Source: Ruminococcaceae bacterium UBA1405 (GTDB lineage Bacteria; Bacillota; Clostridia; Oscillospirales; Ruminococcaceae). Taken from it: DNA of 63,478 nucleotides. The position numbers were made by a program, and so were the translations under genes. Within the stretch, counting starts at the first letter, position 1. The number at the start of each line of letters is the position of its first letter. Under the pieces are notes generated by a model. The model had not been told where the DNA came from. It saw only the letters and a list, made by a program, of their open reading frames with translations, and ran no database searches. Shown in pieces: positions 9,170 through 17,498 of this stretch. The DNA is taken from the NCBI GenBank assembly GCA_002305685.1, contig DBQB01000030.1, forward strand, positions 1 through 63,478, read 5' to 3'.

Positions 9170-10594
9170 TTAGCGAACGGTGACTCCGGTGCAGTTTTCC
9201 TGATGGACAAACTCTCCCTCGAGATTTGCGCTGATGCCTTTGGAGATAAAGGCGTTCTCCACATTTTTCAGCGAGATCACCGGTTTTCCAGCTACTGAGG
9301 AGTTGATGATGATGGAATCCATCGTCACATCCTGGCAGTCCTCGATGGTAACTGCGTTGTCGTCAAACACCGACACCCGGATATTTTTTAAGGTAACGTC
9401 CTTAACGTTATACAGCTTCATTCCCTGTTTGGCCATCTCCGGCAGACCGTAGGCCATGGCGGGCTGTTCGGGTTTGACCTCGCCCTGTTTCATATCCACC
9501 ACAAAGTTGTCGATGGATACCCCGGTGATGGGGGATTCAGGGATGCCCATCATAAAGCAGGCGGCGCTGGTGCAGCCGCGGGCGGTCACATTGGAGATAT
9601 AGATGTTTTTGAAGGTAGGGGTATCGGGAGCGAGAGGACGTTTTTCCCGGGTAAAGAGTTCCTCCAGCTCATAGGGTTTGGCAGCACAGCGGTAAAAACC
9701 GTTGATGACGATGGGGCAGAACACTTCGTTCATCACAATGTTGGTAACCCGAATGTCCTCCACAGTGCCTCCACGTTTGCGGCGGGTTTTGATGCGGATG
9801 CCCCGGTCGGTGCCGCAGAATACACAGTTGGAGATCACCACGTTCTTGACGCCGCCGGACATCTCGCTGCCGATGACCACGCCGCCATGGCCGTTGACCA
9901 TGGTGCAGTTGGTGATGGTGATATTTTCACAGGGCTTTTTGCGCTGGTAATTGTCGTTTTGGGTTCCGGATTTGATGGTGATGCAGTCGTCGCCCACATC
10001 GATATGGCAGTTGGAGATATGGACATTGGAACAGCTTTCCGGATTGATGCCGTCGGTGTTGGGGGAATCCCAGGGGTTTTGAATGGTTACCCCATGTACG
10101 GTGATGTTGTTGCAGCACACCGGATGGATGGTCCACATGGGGGAGTTGACGATGGTGATGCCGTCGATGCGGATATTTTCACAGGAGAAGAATTGCAGTG
10201 TGCGGGGACGTCCGTCCCGGGTGGTGCCGTCGGTGGATTTATGCCACCAGTTGTAGCCGCGCCCATCGATTTTGCCGCGGCCCATCACGGCAATGTTTTC
10301 CGCATGAAAAGCGGTGATGATGGCACCCTTGGTAACCCCATCCCAGCCCGGAATCAGCTTATCGTCGATAAAGGGATATTCGCTGCGGATATCGCTGGCC
10401 AAAAGGACTGCTCCTGCATCCAGATACAGGGTCATATTGCTCTTCAAGGTGATGGTTCCGGTGACATACTGTCCGGCCGGGAAGTAGATGGTGCCGCCTC
10501 CCGCAGCCTCCACCTGATCGATGAGTTTGCCGATGGCGGCGGTGTTGTTGGTGACGCCGTCCCCTACAATTTGATAATCGGTGACCTGAAACAT
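9170..10594 (-). CDS. Glycoside hydrolase family 28 (polygalacturonase-like)
   Basis: A 474-residue right-handed beta-helix enzyme of the polygalacturonase family. All four GH28 signatures are present: NTDG at 179-182, GDD at 201-203 within DVGDDCITIKSG, GHG at 235-237, and R-I-K at 267-269. The catalytic aspartates are therefore intact. There is no signal peptide, pointing to an exo-acting or oligogalacturonide-processing enzyme used inside the cell rather than a secreted pectinase; this location is inferred. The start at 10594 follows AAAGGAGG. A Gfo/Idh/MocA dehydrogenase lies upstream on the same strand but a terminator separates them. Possible alternative substrates are rhamnogalacturonan or xylogalacturonan fragments. 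Confidence 0.9.
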   Translation of the reverse strand: MFQVTDYQIVGDGVTNNTAAIGKLIDQVEAAGGGTIYFPAGQYVTGTITLKSNMTLYLDAGAVLLASDIRSEYPFIDDKLIPGWDGVTKGAIITAFHAENIAVMGRGKIDGRGYNWWHKSTDGTTRDGRPRTLQFFSCENIRIDGITIVNSPMWTIHPVCCNNITVHGVTIQNPWDSPNTDGINPESCSNVHISNCHIDVGDDCITIKSGTQNDNYQRKKPCENITITNCTMVNGHGGVVIGSEMSGGVKNVVISNCVFCGTDRGIRIKTRRKRGGTVEDIRVTNIVMNEVFCPIVINGFYRCAAKPYELEELFTREKRPLAPDTPTFKNIYISNVTARGCTSAACFMMGIPESPITGVSIDNFVVDMKQGEVKPEQPAMAYGLPEMAKQGMKLYNVKDVTLKNIRVSVFDDNAVTIEDCQDVTMDSIIINSSVAGKPVISLKNVENAFISKGISANLEGEFVHQENCTGVTVR

Positions 10595-10635
10595 GGGGAA
10601 CCTCCTTTACGGATGGGAATTTGGGATATGGATAA

Positions 10636-10669
10636 AAGAGCAGCCGTGCCATATGCAGCGGCTGCTCTT
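10636..10669 (-). terminator. terminator of the Gfo/Idh/MocA gene
   Basis: AAGAGCAGCCG (10636-10646) pairs with 10659-10669, and on the minus strand the hairpin is followed by TTTTAT. It ends the upstream dehydrogenase transcript before GH28. Confidence 0.75.
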
Positions 10670-10744
10670 AAAAGAAATGGCTGATAAAAAGAAGATATTA
10701 GGATGAAAGGTAGGATTGTTGACGGATTCAGCCATCAAAAGACA

Positions 10745-12028
10745 TTAGAATTTTACCAGGTCATCGATCTTAACCGGCATACCGGAAGCGATGGACTTGT
10801 TGGCTGCAACACCGGTGAGGATGGACATAGCGCCGTCCACCTGGTTGGCAGCTCTGTGGAATTTGTCCTCCACGGGAACGCCAAAGATGTCGTTGAGCAG
10901 GACAGGGTCGCCGCCGCCATGGCCGCCTTTACCCTCGGTAACCTCCGCCTCATAGGGAGCGCCGAACATGGGATAAACCATGATCTTCTTGCTCTTGAGG
11001 GCGCCTTCGTTGGCTTTGTCGCCGCCAGCGTTGACGTAGGAGTTCTCAAAGACCTCCATCTCGATTCTGCCCTTGCTGCCGTTAAAGCCAACACGCAGGC
11101 CTTCCAGCGGCAGATAGGAGTTCAGGGAGTAGGTCAGGATTGCGTTGTTTTTATACCGTACCAGAACGCCCATGGTATCTTCGATGGAAATTTCCTCAGA
11201 GAAAACGCTCTTATCACGGATATAGCCGTCCTCATGCTCTGCATCCAGATACAGCGCTTTGAGTACAGGATTGGCTTCCATATCCAGGCCAAAGGGATCG
11301 TTCTTGGCGATCTCGTTGCCATGGCATCTGTAATAGAACTCCTTCACGCCTCTGCGCTCCGCGTTGGTTCTGCCATAGAAGTTCAGAGAACCCATGGCAA
11401 AAACGGTCTCGGGGGAGGTGCCCAGCCAGAAGTTCACCAGGTCGAAATGGTGGGTGGATTTATGTACCAGCAATCCGCCGGAATTCTCTTTGTTGCGGTG
11501 CCATCTTCTATAATAGTCGGCGCCGTGCTTGGTGTTGAGGAACCACTCGAAATGTACAGAGAAAACGTCGCCGATGACGCCGTCCATGATCAGCTCACGG
11601 ATCTTGGTGTTGGTGGGCGCATAACGATAGTTGAAGGAAACGCGGACGTTACGGCCGGTCTTCTTCTGGGTATCAATGATTCTCTGTGCACGTTTCTCGT
11701 CGATGGTCATGGGTTTCTCGGTGATGACGTCGCAACCCAGCTCCATTGCACGGATGATGTACCAGTCATGGGTTCTGTCTACGGAGGTGACAATGACGCA
11801 ATCGGGTTTGATTTCCTCGATCATCTTGTCGAATTCGTAGTGCTTGTAGGTGGGAACCGCTTTGGCGCCCAGAGCCTCCAGACGGGAGTTGGCATAGTTC
11901 ATTCTGGTCTGGTTGACATCGCAAAATGCCACGATCTCGCTGGTTTCGCTGTAGGTGGATGCAACGGCTTCATAGAAGAATCTGGCTCTGCCGCCGGTAC
12001 CAACCTGCGCATATCTCTTTTTTGCCAT
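10745..12028 (-). CDS. Gfo/Idh/MocA family NAD(P)-dependent oxidoreductase
   Basis: A 427-residue sugar-oxidoreductase-type protein. The N-terminal Rossmann region reads VGTGGRARFF, a slightly unusual glycine motif, and the family hallmark EKPM follows in CDVITEKPMTID near residue 100. The C-terminal half has the GFO_IDH_MocA alpha/beta dimerisation domain. Such enzymes oxidise or epimerise sugars, inositols or uronates using NAD(P). Its position next to GH28 suggests a role in uronic-acid or plant sugar breakdown, which is context only. The start at 12028 follows GAGAGGAAAAC. A good promoter lies about 150 bp upstream, leaving a long leader with an imperfect palindrome. The substrate is unknown. 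Confidence 0.88.
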   Translation of the reverse strand: MAKKRYAQVGTGGRARFFYEAVASTYSETSEIVAFCDVNQTRMNYANSRLEALGAKAVPTYKHYEFDKMIEEIKPDCVIVTSVDRTHDWYIIRAMELGCDVITEKPMTIDEKRAQRIIDTQKKTGRNVRVSFNYRYAPTNTKIRELIMDGVIGDVFSVHFEWFLNTKHGADYYRRWHRNKENSGGLLVHKSTHHFDLVNFWLGTSPETVFAMGSLNFYGRTNAERRGVKEFYYRCHGNEIAKNDPFGLDMEANPVLKALYLDAEHEDGYIRDKSVFSEEISIEDTMGVLVRYKNNAILTYSLNSYLPLEGLRVGFNGSKGRIEMEVFENSYVNAGGDKANEGALKSKKIMVYPMFGAPYEAEVTEGKGGHGGGDPVLLNDIFGVPVEDKFHRAANQVDGAMSILTGVAANKSIASGMPVKIDDLVKF

Positions 12029-12060
12029 GGTGTTTTCCTCTCTTTCCTATATGGTTTGTA

Positions 12061-12085
12061 CGCCTACCACGGGTAAACCCAGGCG
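12061..12085. promoter_or_regulatory. imperfect palindrome in the dehydrogenase leader
   Basis: CGCCT ... AGGCG flank an inner GGGT-AA-ACCC, giving a 25-bp imperfect palindrome between the promoter and start codon of the Gfo/Idh/MocA gene. It could be a protein-binding site or an RNA hairpin. Confidence 0.3.
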
Positions 12086-12173
12086 TGTAAAACATCCTAG
12101 TGCCTTTAACGGAACTGCCAAAAGCACGGATTAGGCAACCAAATTTTCGGGCTTTGGTGGCCTTGACAAATTT

Positions 12174-12202
12174 ATTGTATAAATTGATTCAGGTTTTGTC
12201 AA
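12174..12202 (-). promoter_or_regulatory. promoter of the Gfo/Idh/MocA gene
   Basis: On the minus strand TTGACA (12202-12197) and TACAAT (12179-12174) are separated by exactly 17 bp, a near-consensus vegetative promoter. Confidence 0.75.
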
Positions 12203-12285
12203 CAATCCTAACTTAAGATGCCAAAATTTTATAATTCTTCCCAATGATTTGAAACGAAACCCTTTTATGATTTGCATGTGTTGCT

Positions 12286-14061
12286 CTACTGTACTGCCAA
12301 AAGCGGATACCACAAGGACTGTGCTTTTCCACTCCAGCCGCGCCGGTGATAATCGAAAACCATCAGCCCGGTCTGGGGAAGCATGGAGGGGTCATCCGGA
12401 TGAAAGGGAAACACCTCCCCGTGACAAATCCGCTGGATCTGATGGGGGTCCATTCCCTGATAATCCGGAAGAAAATCCCGGATATTTTGTGGGTCTCGGA
12501 AAAATCCGTTTACCTGTTCCCGGTACTGAGGATACAGATCCACCGCCACCGCTTCTTCCACCCGCTTAGGTTTTTGATGCAGGCAGAGATCATATTTTAA
12601 GATCCATTTGAGCTGTTCTGAGGAAATGGTTTTGCAGGGTTCCATCCGATCCTGATGGAAACGCCAAAGCAGCTCATAATACTGTTCGTTGCGGTGGTTG
12701 ACAGAGAAAAATCCTTTTTCCCGCCAGTACTCTGCCAGTGCCCGGTAGAAATCAAAAGGCGTCTCGAAAGCTGGGAGCAGCCGGGCAATCGAGGTGGAAA
12801 ACCGTCCAGAATTGTAGTAGATTTCCACCATCTCCGCAACATCCTTGAGCAGCAAAAGCTCCCCAAAATCGATCCAACGGGTAAAAAGTACCTCATAGGG
12901 GGCGTGTTCCCGCACGACGATCCCGTACTTCTGCGCGTCCCGATACAATCCCGTTCCTTTTAGCAGTTTGAGAAAACCCAGCTGTAGCTGCTGGGGCGCC
13001 ATGGCGTAGACGTCGTTGAAGCTGCGCCGGAAGGAATCGAAATCTTCGTAGGGTAAACCCGCAATTAAATCCAGATGCTGGTGAATGTTTTTCCCGCGAT
13101 GGATGGTATCTACAATTCGCCGCAGATGCTCCAGATCCGCAGGGCGCCGGATGGCTTCCAGTGTTTGGGGGTTGGTGGACTGTACCCCGATCTCAAACTG
13201 GAACAGGCCGGGGCGCACGGTGGAGAGAAAATCCAGCGTCTCCTCATCCAGCAGCTCCGCGGCAATCTCAAAATGGAAGTTGGTGACGCCGTTATCGTGG
13301 TGATGCAGATACTTCCAGATCGAGAGGGCGTGGGTTTTGGAACAGTTGAAGGTACGGTCTACCAGCTTAACCTGGGGAACCTTCGCAGCCAAAAAGCGGT
13401 CCAGGTCCTGATATACCTGATCCAGGGGGCGATAGCGCACCCCTTTTTCCGCTGAGCTTAAACAGTACTGACACTGAAACGGGCAGCCCCGGGTGGATTC
13501 ATAATAAAGAATCCGGCCGCTTTGCAGCTCCTCGTCGGTGTAACTGAAGGGAACCCTCGACAGATCGACCGGGGAAGCCGGCGGATTGACACGGATCTCC
13601 TCCCCGTCCCGGTAAACGATACCGGGGATTTTTGCCAGCGCCTCAGGGGGGAGCTGCCCTTGCCGCAGCAGCGGATAGAGGGCCTCCAAGGTAGCTTCTC
13701 CCTCCCCGCAAACAATCAGTGAAACTTCCGGCAGCTTTTCCAGCTGCTGGGAAGCGTCATAACTGACCTCCGGGCCGCCCAGAAATAAAATGGTATCTGG
13801 TGCGGCTTTTTTGTATTCGGTACAGATTTCCCGCACCATGGAGACATTCCAGAGGTAACAGGAGAATCCCAGTACCGCAGGACGCTGCCGGTACAGTTGA
13901 GCCAGGATTTCATCGGTTCTCTGGTTGATGGTGTACTCCGCAATCCCGATCTCATTCGCCCACTGGGGATAGCTTTGTTGTAGGCGGACACAAAGGCCTC
14001 TGACAGCCGGATTGGTATGGATATATTTGGCGTTGATGGCGGTGAGCAGCAGCTTTGCCAT
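12286..14061 (-). CDS. B12-binding radical SAM protein (DUF4080 type)
   Basis: A 591-residue radical SAM enzyme with an N-terminal cobalamin-binding-like domain (roughly residues 1-135, including FLGGPEVSYD). The [4Fe-4S]-binding CxxxCxxC is at Cys193, Cys197 and Cys200 in GCPFQCQYC. The C-terminal third resembles the DUF4080 extension seen in Clostridia. The start at 14061 is chosen because GGGGAG sits six bases upstream; longer in-frame extensions lack a site. Members of this group are annotated as B12-dependent methyltransferase-like enzymes, but no substrate is established, and nothing in the neighbourhood reveals one. It has its own promoter facing away from the next gene. Confidence 0.85.
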   Translation of the reverse strand: MAKLLLTAINAKYIHTNPAVRGLCVRLQQSYPQWANEIGIAEYTINQRTDEILAQLYRQRPAVLGFSCYLWNVSMVREICTEYKKAAPDTILFLGGPEVSYDASQQLEKLPEVSLIVCGEGEATLEALYPLLRQGQLPPEALAKIPGIVYRDGEEIRVNPPASPVDLSRVPFSYTDEELQSGRILYYESTRGCPFQCQYCLSSAEKGVRYRPLDQVYQDLDRFLAAKVPQVKLVDRTFNCSKTHALSIWKYLHHHDNGVTNFHFEIAAELLDEETLDFLSTVRPGLFQFEIGVQSTNPQTLEAIRRPADLEHLRRIVDTIHRGKNIHQHLDLIAGLPYEDFDSFRRSFNDVYAMAPQQLQLGFLKLLKGTGLYRDAQKYGIVVREHAPYEVLFTRWIDFGELLLLKDVAEMVEIYYNSGRFSTSIARLLPAFETPFDFYRALAEYWREKGFFSVNHRNEQYYELLWRFHQDRMEPCKTISSEQLKWILKYDLCLHQKPKRVEEAVAVDLYPQYREQVNGFFRDPQNIRDFLPDYQGMDPHQIQRICHGEVFPFHPDDPSMLPQTGLMVFDYHRRGWSGKAQSLWYPLLAVQ

Positions 14062-14098
14062 GGACATCTCCCCATTCTGATCGTTTTCATCTAGTTCT

Positions 14099-14127
14099 AT
14101 CTTACCATCCCTCCCGAATGGTTTCAA
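14099..14127 (-). promoter_or_regulatory. promoter of the radical SAM gene
   Basis: Minus-strand TTGAAA (14127-14122) and TAAGAT (14104-14099) with a 17-bp spacer, 38 bp before the start codon. Confidence 0.65.
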
Positions 14128-14152
14128 GGCGGAGAATGGAAGGGATTTTCGG

Positions 14153-14181
14153 TTGAATTTGCGTGCCGGGTCAGGTATAAT
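14153..14181 (+). promoter_or_regulatory. promoter upstream of the small membrane protein gene
   Basis: TTGAAT (14153-14158), a 17-bp spacer, then TATAAT (14176-14181). A terminator-like hairpin follows within about 15 nt of the expected transcript start. Confidence 0.65.
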
Positions 14182-14202
14182 GAAGGTACGGTATTGAAAA
14201 GC

Positions 14203-14241
14203 AACCGATGAAAGGGGTGTTGCAGCGCCCTTTCATCGGTT
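14203..14241 (+). terminator. leader hairpin before the small membrane protein gene
   Basis: Fourteen-base arms 14203-14216 and 14228-14241 pair perfectly around an 11-nt loop and are followed by a short TTGTTG tract. It lies between promoter and gene, so it is either an attenuator or 5' mRNA structure. Confidence 0.5.
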
Positions 14242-14298
14242 TGTTGACGGTATGGATATGGATGACCGAGGAGAAATAGTTATTAGGATCACGGAGGT

Positions 14299-14832
14299 AT
14301 GCCCAATGGCTCTTGCGCCTTATTCCCACCGGAAAAAATGTCGCTGCGCCAGTATCTGGTGGTGCTGGGAGTGATGGCGGCGGTGCTGATTCTGGCGGTG
14401 GCAATCCGGCTTATGTACGGTGAGATTGTTCTTTCGACAGCGCTTACCAAAGATTTTCTTTTTGAACCTGCCGCCGTTGCCGTTGCGCAGCAGGATTCGG
14501 CTTTTGCTGAAAAAAATACCCAACAGGACGTGCTCCTTTACCGGATCAATACCCAGCTGTCCTGTACCATAAAGGATGGCACTGTGGAGTTGATGGCGGA
14601 AAACCCTTCTGAGAATCCTTATTATCTGCGTGTTGAGATTTGCACCGAGCAGGGAGAGCCCCTTCTGGAAACCGGACTGATCAAGCCTGGATACCGGCTG
14701 GAAAGGGCGGTGCTGCCGGTGATACCGGAAAAAGGAAACTATCGTCTTACGGTAACCTTTACGGCGTATCAGATCGCTACGCTGGAACTGGCGGGAAGCG
14801 CAGTATGCCAAGGAGAACTGACGGTGAAATGA
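14299..14832 (+). CDS. Membrane-anchored protein of unknown function, N-terminus probably frameshifted
   Basis: I do not recognise this protein. As read, it has one membrane segment (QYLVVLGVMAAVLILAVAIR) close to the N-terminus and an outside domain of about 130 residues with beta-rich character. The ATG at 14299 is only one base from the GGAGG and so is a poor start. An ATG at 14306 is ideally spaced (8 nt) but is in another frame; it encodes MALAPYSHRKK and then stops. Adding one A to the A6 run at 14333-14338 would join this N-terminus to the membrane segment at the Met at 14338. The domain sequence (SCTIKDGTVELMAENPSENP) suggests a carrier of extracellular beta-sandwich type. A MarR-type gene follows 42 bp later and may be co-transcribed. 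Confidence 0.6.
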   Translation: MPNGSCALFPPEKMSLRQYLVVLGVMAAVLILAVAIRLMYGEIVLSTALTKDFLFEPAAVAVAQQDSAFAEKNTQQDVLLYRINTQLSCTIKDGTVELMAENPSENPYYLRVEICTEQGEPLLETGLIKPGYRLERAVLPVIPEKGNYRLTVTFTAYQIATLELAGSAVCQGELTVK

Positions 14833-14874
14833 CAGGCTTTTCCTCCAATAGAATTCAGAAAGGAGCGCGCCGGT

Positions 14875-15411
14875 TTGGCGCAGGACACCATGATCGAGAC
14901 AAAAGAACAGGCTGCCGAGTTTCTTCAGCGGCTTTCCAAGGACCGGCAACCGGAACAGTTTCCGGATTTGATTTTCGGCGTGCTCCGCGCCCTCAAACAG
15001 GATATGCAGCGCGATGAAGCGCAGCCGGATTGCGATAAGACCGAGAATATGCTTCGCTACAGTGAGCGGGCAGCGCTGACTGCGCTATGCTGCTGCTGCA
15101 ACGAAACCGGAATGGGAGGGGTTCGCACTTCTCTGATTGGGGAGATGCTGGATCTCGTTCCCTCAACGGTTACCCCGCTGTTGGATGTGCTGGAGCAAAA
15201 GGGTTTTTTGACCCGCCGGCGTCTGGAGAGTGACCGGCGGGTTGTGGTGGTTTCCCCCACCGCGCAGGGCTGGGAGGCTGCCCGGTATTACCGGCAACGC
15301 AATATGTATAGTTTTGCAAAATTGCTCTGCTGGCTTGGGGAGGAGGACGCCGCCCAGATGCTGCGTATTCTGGGAAAAATTTCTGATTATTATGGCCGGG
15401 AAGGTCATTAG
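14875..15411 (+). CDS. MarR-family transcriptional regulator
   Basis: A 178-residue winged-helix protein. The central part contains the recognition region LVPSTVTPLLDVLEQKGFLTRRRLESDRRVVVVSPTA in MarR style, with the wing carrying the ESDRR sequence typical of this family (longer runs not shown). The start is a TTG at 14875 with AAGGAG ten bases upstream; the ATG at 14890 has no ribosome site. MarR proteins are dimeric repressors released by small phenolic or other ligands. The nearest possible target is the upstream membrane protein gene or its own promoter, but no operator could be assigned. Confidence 0.8.
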   Translation: MAQDTMIETKEQAAEFLQRLSKDRQPEQFPDLIFGVLRALKQDMQRDEAQPDCDKTENMLRYSERAALTALCCCCNETGMGGVRTSLIGEMLDLVPSTVTPLLDVLEQKGFLTRRRLESDRRVVVVSPTAQGWEAARYYRQRNMYSFAKLLCWLGEEDAAQMLRILGKISDYYGREGH

Positions 15412-15436
15412 CGTTGGCTTGCTTCGACACATTTTG

Positions 15437-15497
15437 CTTGTTTTTTACTTTTTTGTCCTTTTTTCTTTTCTTTTTTATTGTCGGCATAAAGTGAATG
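15437..15497 (+). other. pyrimidine-rich intergenic tract
   Basis: Directly after the MarR gene runs a long T/C-rich stretch with many T5-T6 runs. It may provide termination for the MarR transcript, but no strong hairpin precedes it. Confidence 0.35.
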
Positions 15498-15520
15498 TCA
15501 CAAAAACACAGAAAAAACAA

Positions 15521-15695
15521 TATAATGATAATAGGGAAATGACTAAGGGCATGAGACATTTTGTGGCTGGAAAGGCTGCTGATTGTGGATGGAAAAGTGC
15601 CGCGGTGTTATCAGATGGACGTGAGGCCGGTTGGATTCGAGCAGGACTGAAAAAGCCTGTTCAAAAGATTTGGCCGGTTTTCTTCTTCTTGTTTC
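15521..15695 (+). ncRNA. candidate small RNA of about 160 nt
   Basis: A perfect TATAAT at 15521-15526 (weak -35, TCACAA at 15498) is followed by a stretch with no credible open frame. It ends in a hairpin, GAGCAGG (15639-15645) with CCTGTTC (15656-15662), extended by GGCC/GGCC, then a U/C-rich run from about 15678. This is the layout of a short terminated transcript. I cannot match it to a known RNA family, and it could instead be the leader of the downstream XRE gene. Confidence 0.3.
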
Positions 15696-15845
15696 ATTTA
15701 TAACCTGGTTCGGCACGGGAGCCAAACGCTTCCCATATAGCCGGATTGTAGCCCTGCGGACTTTGAAATCTTACAAATAGCGCGCCCACGACACCCACCG
15801 TTTCTTTTGATCATGTGTCCCAGAAAAGACAGGCGGTGTTGCAGG
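15696..15845 (+). other. non-coding stretch before the XRE gene
   Basis: No open frame with a ribosome site. Short pairings with the preceding region (GGTGT near 15605 with ACACC near 15800, CGTG near 15620 with CACG near 15788) hint that 15.60-15.81 kb could form one larger structured RNA. The evidence is weak. Confidence 0.25.
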
Positions 15846-16106
15846 ATGTTTACCAACAAAGCTAAAGACGGCCGCAACAATCTTTGCGGTGAAAGAATCG
15901 CCCGGTTGCGAAAACAAATGGTACCAAAGGTTTCTCAGCGCGCACTTGCCGATATGTTGCAGATTATCGGATTGGATCTGGATAAGAACGCAGTGCAGCG
16001 CATTGAGAGCGGCAAGCGTTTTGTGACCGATATTGAGCTGCTCGCTTTTGCCCGTGTCTTTGGCGTGGATGTCAACAGTCTGTTGGAGGACCAGCAGACA
16101 AAATGA
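15846..16106 (+). CDS. XRE-family helix-turn-helix regulator
   Basis: An 86-residue single-domain DNA-binding protein. The helix-turn-helix covers about residues 15-80, from RIARLRKQM through SQRALADML and ending with FARVFGVDVNSLL, the usual XRE pattern. The NAVQRIESGKRFVTDIE segment is the typical post-recognition turn. The start at 15846 has only a weak upstream site (GCAGG), and a longer version from 15807 is in frame, so the start is uncertain. It sits alone between a possible RNA gene and a terminator. Partner or target is not visible. Confidence 0.75.
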   Translation: MFTNKAKDGRNNLCGERIARLRKQMVPKVSQRALADMLQIIGLDLDKNAVQRIESGKRFVTDIELLAFARVFGVDVNSLLEDQQTK

Positions 16107-16128
16107 GACACAGTATGGTAAAAATGTT

Positions 16129-16177
16129 ACAGGCCATACCATAGAAGCTTTTTATATGCTTTTATGGTATGGCCTGT
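16129..16177 (+). terminator. terminator after XRE gene
   Basis: Fifteen-base perfect arms (16129-16143 and 16163-16177) with AT-rich flanks between convergent XRE and glycosyltransferase genes. The U-tract is interrupted. Confidence 0.7.
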
Positions 16178-16245
16178 ATGATTTTATGAGTATATTTCTC
16201 TAACGGTAACGGTCAGGCGAAAAGGAAAAACTGCTGATCGTAGGT

Positions 16246-17433
16246 TCAGCTTTTTTTCCGGCTGTCGATGGCTTGCTGATAAATTTCCAGCAAATATCCG
16301 GCCAGATTTTTGGCACTGGCTCCGCTGACCGATTCCATAACCGATTGGCTGAGGGTTTGCCGCTGCTCTGGCGACATTTCCCGCAGCTTGCGCAGCTTTT
16401 CCGCCAGTTCCTCCGCACTGCGAAAAACAAAGCCATTTTTGCCTTCCTGTATCTGGTCGGCGTTGAGCTGATCGTAAAGCTGAAGGACCGGGAGTCCGGC
16501 GGCCATTCCTTCTTTCATCGAAATGGAATTGGTATCCGACAGGGAGGCGGTGACATAGGCGTCACACACCGCCAGGTAGGGAGGAAGCTGATCGTGCATG
16601 ATCGAACCGGTGAAGGAGACCATCTGGGAGATTCCCAGCTCCTGAGCCTGTTGCTGCAATTCGGGACGCACCGGCCCATCCCCGATAACAATCAGATGCA
16701 GCTTATCCGCAGGGGTGATGGCTTTTGCCCAGAAGGAGAGTAGCACGTCCACGCTTTTTTCCCGTCCCAAACGCCCTACAAAGCAGGAGAGCATTGCGTC
16801 CCTGGCAACGCCATATTTTTCCTGCAGGGTCCTAAGCGCTGCGTCTTTTGCCTGCTGGCTGATATTGCGAGGGGAGAATGCGTCCAATTCTACCGGATTG
16901 GGGATGATGTTTACGCTTTTATTTACGCCGGCAGCCCGCAGATATTCGGCACATTTTTGGGAGGGGCCAGTGACGCTGGCTGCGTGCTGTGCAAAAAATT
17001 TGATGTATTTATGAGAAAAGCGTTTGGTTGCTTTGGTCAAGGGGCGTGGGGCAATATAGTAGATATATTCGTCGTACATGGTGTGCAGGGTATATACCAA
17101 AGGTACTTTCAGGATGCGGGAAGCCGCCACACCGAACAGGCCGATGGAGAATTCCTGATGGATATGGATGATATCCGGATGAAAGTCGGCAATGATTTTC
17201 AGACGCCTTACATCCACCGGGGAGGAAAGACCGAATCCGTAAAACCGTTTCATCTCCACAGCCGGACAGTGGAGCACGTTGTTTTGCAGGTAATGGCGGT
17301 GGGTGTGAGGATCGGCGGTGACAATCAGCACCTGATGTCCCAGTTGTTCCAGGCCGTCTTTCAGAATTTTGACGTGGGTGACTACTCCGTTGATCATGGG
17401 AAGATAGGTTTCAACAAAAAGTGCGATACGCAT
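16246..17433 (-). CDS. Glycosyltransferase family 4 (GT-B fold)
   Basis: A 395-residue retaining glycosyltransferase. The N-terminus MRIALFVETYLPMINGVVTH is characteristic of the group that includes diacylglycerol glucosyltransferases and phosphatidylinositol mannosyltransferases. The C-terminal nucleotide-sugar motif EX7E appears in KEGMAAGLPVLQLYD. The start at 17433 follows GGAGG by seven bases; the in-frame extension to 17535 has no ribosome site. By family it probably glucosylates a membrane lipid anchor or polyprenyl carrier at the inner face of the membrane. It is monocistronic with its own regulatory dyad. Confidence 0.87.
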   Translation of the reverse strand: MRIALFVETYLPMINGVVTHVKILKDGLEQLGHQVLIVTADPHTHRHYLQNNVLHCPAVEMKRFYGFGLSSPVDVRRLKIIADFHPDIIHIHQEFSIGLFGVAASRILKVPLVYTLHTMYDEYIYYIAPRPLTKATKRFSHKYIKFFAQHAASVTGPSQKCAEYLRAAGVNKSVNIIPNPVELDAFSPRNISQQAKDAALRTLQEKYGVARDAMLSCFVGRLGREKSVDVLLSFWAKAITPADKLHLIVIGDGPVRPELQQQAQELGISQMVSFTGSIMHDQLPPYLAVCDAYVTASLSDTNSISMKEGMAAGLPVLQLYDQLNADQIQEGKNGFVFRSAEELAEKLRKLREMSPEQRQTLSQSVMESVSGASAKNLAGYLLEIYQQAIDSRKKS

Positions 17434-17478
17434 TGCATACCTCCAAAAGGATTGTTTTTGGGATGCGGAATGCCCACA

Positions 17479-17498
17479 CCAAGTATACCATAACTTGG
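17479..17498 (-). promoter_or_regulatory. dyad overlapping the GT4 promoter
   Basis: CCAAGT (17479-17484) and ACTTGG (17493-17498) form a 6-bp inverted repeat around an 8-nt centre holding a TATACT-type -10 on the minus strand, a possible operator. Confidence 0.4.

Noticed and set aside
15625..15650. GGTTGGATTCGAGC resembles a tRNA T-arm
   Set aside because: No acceptor stem, anticodon arm or CCA end can be placed around it.
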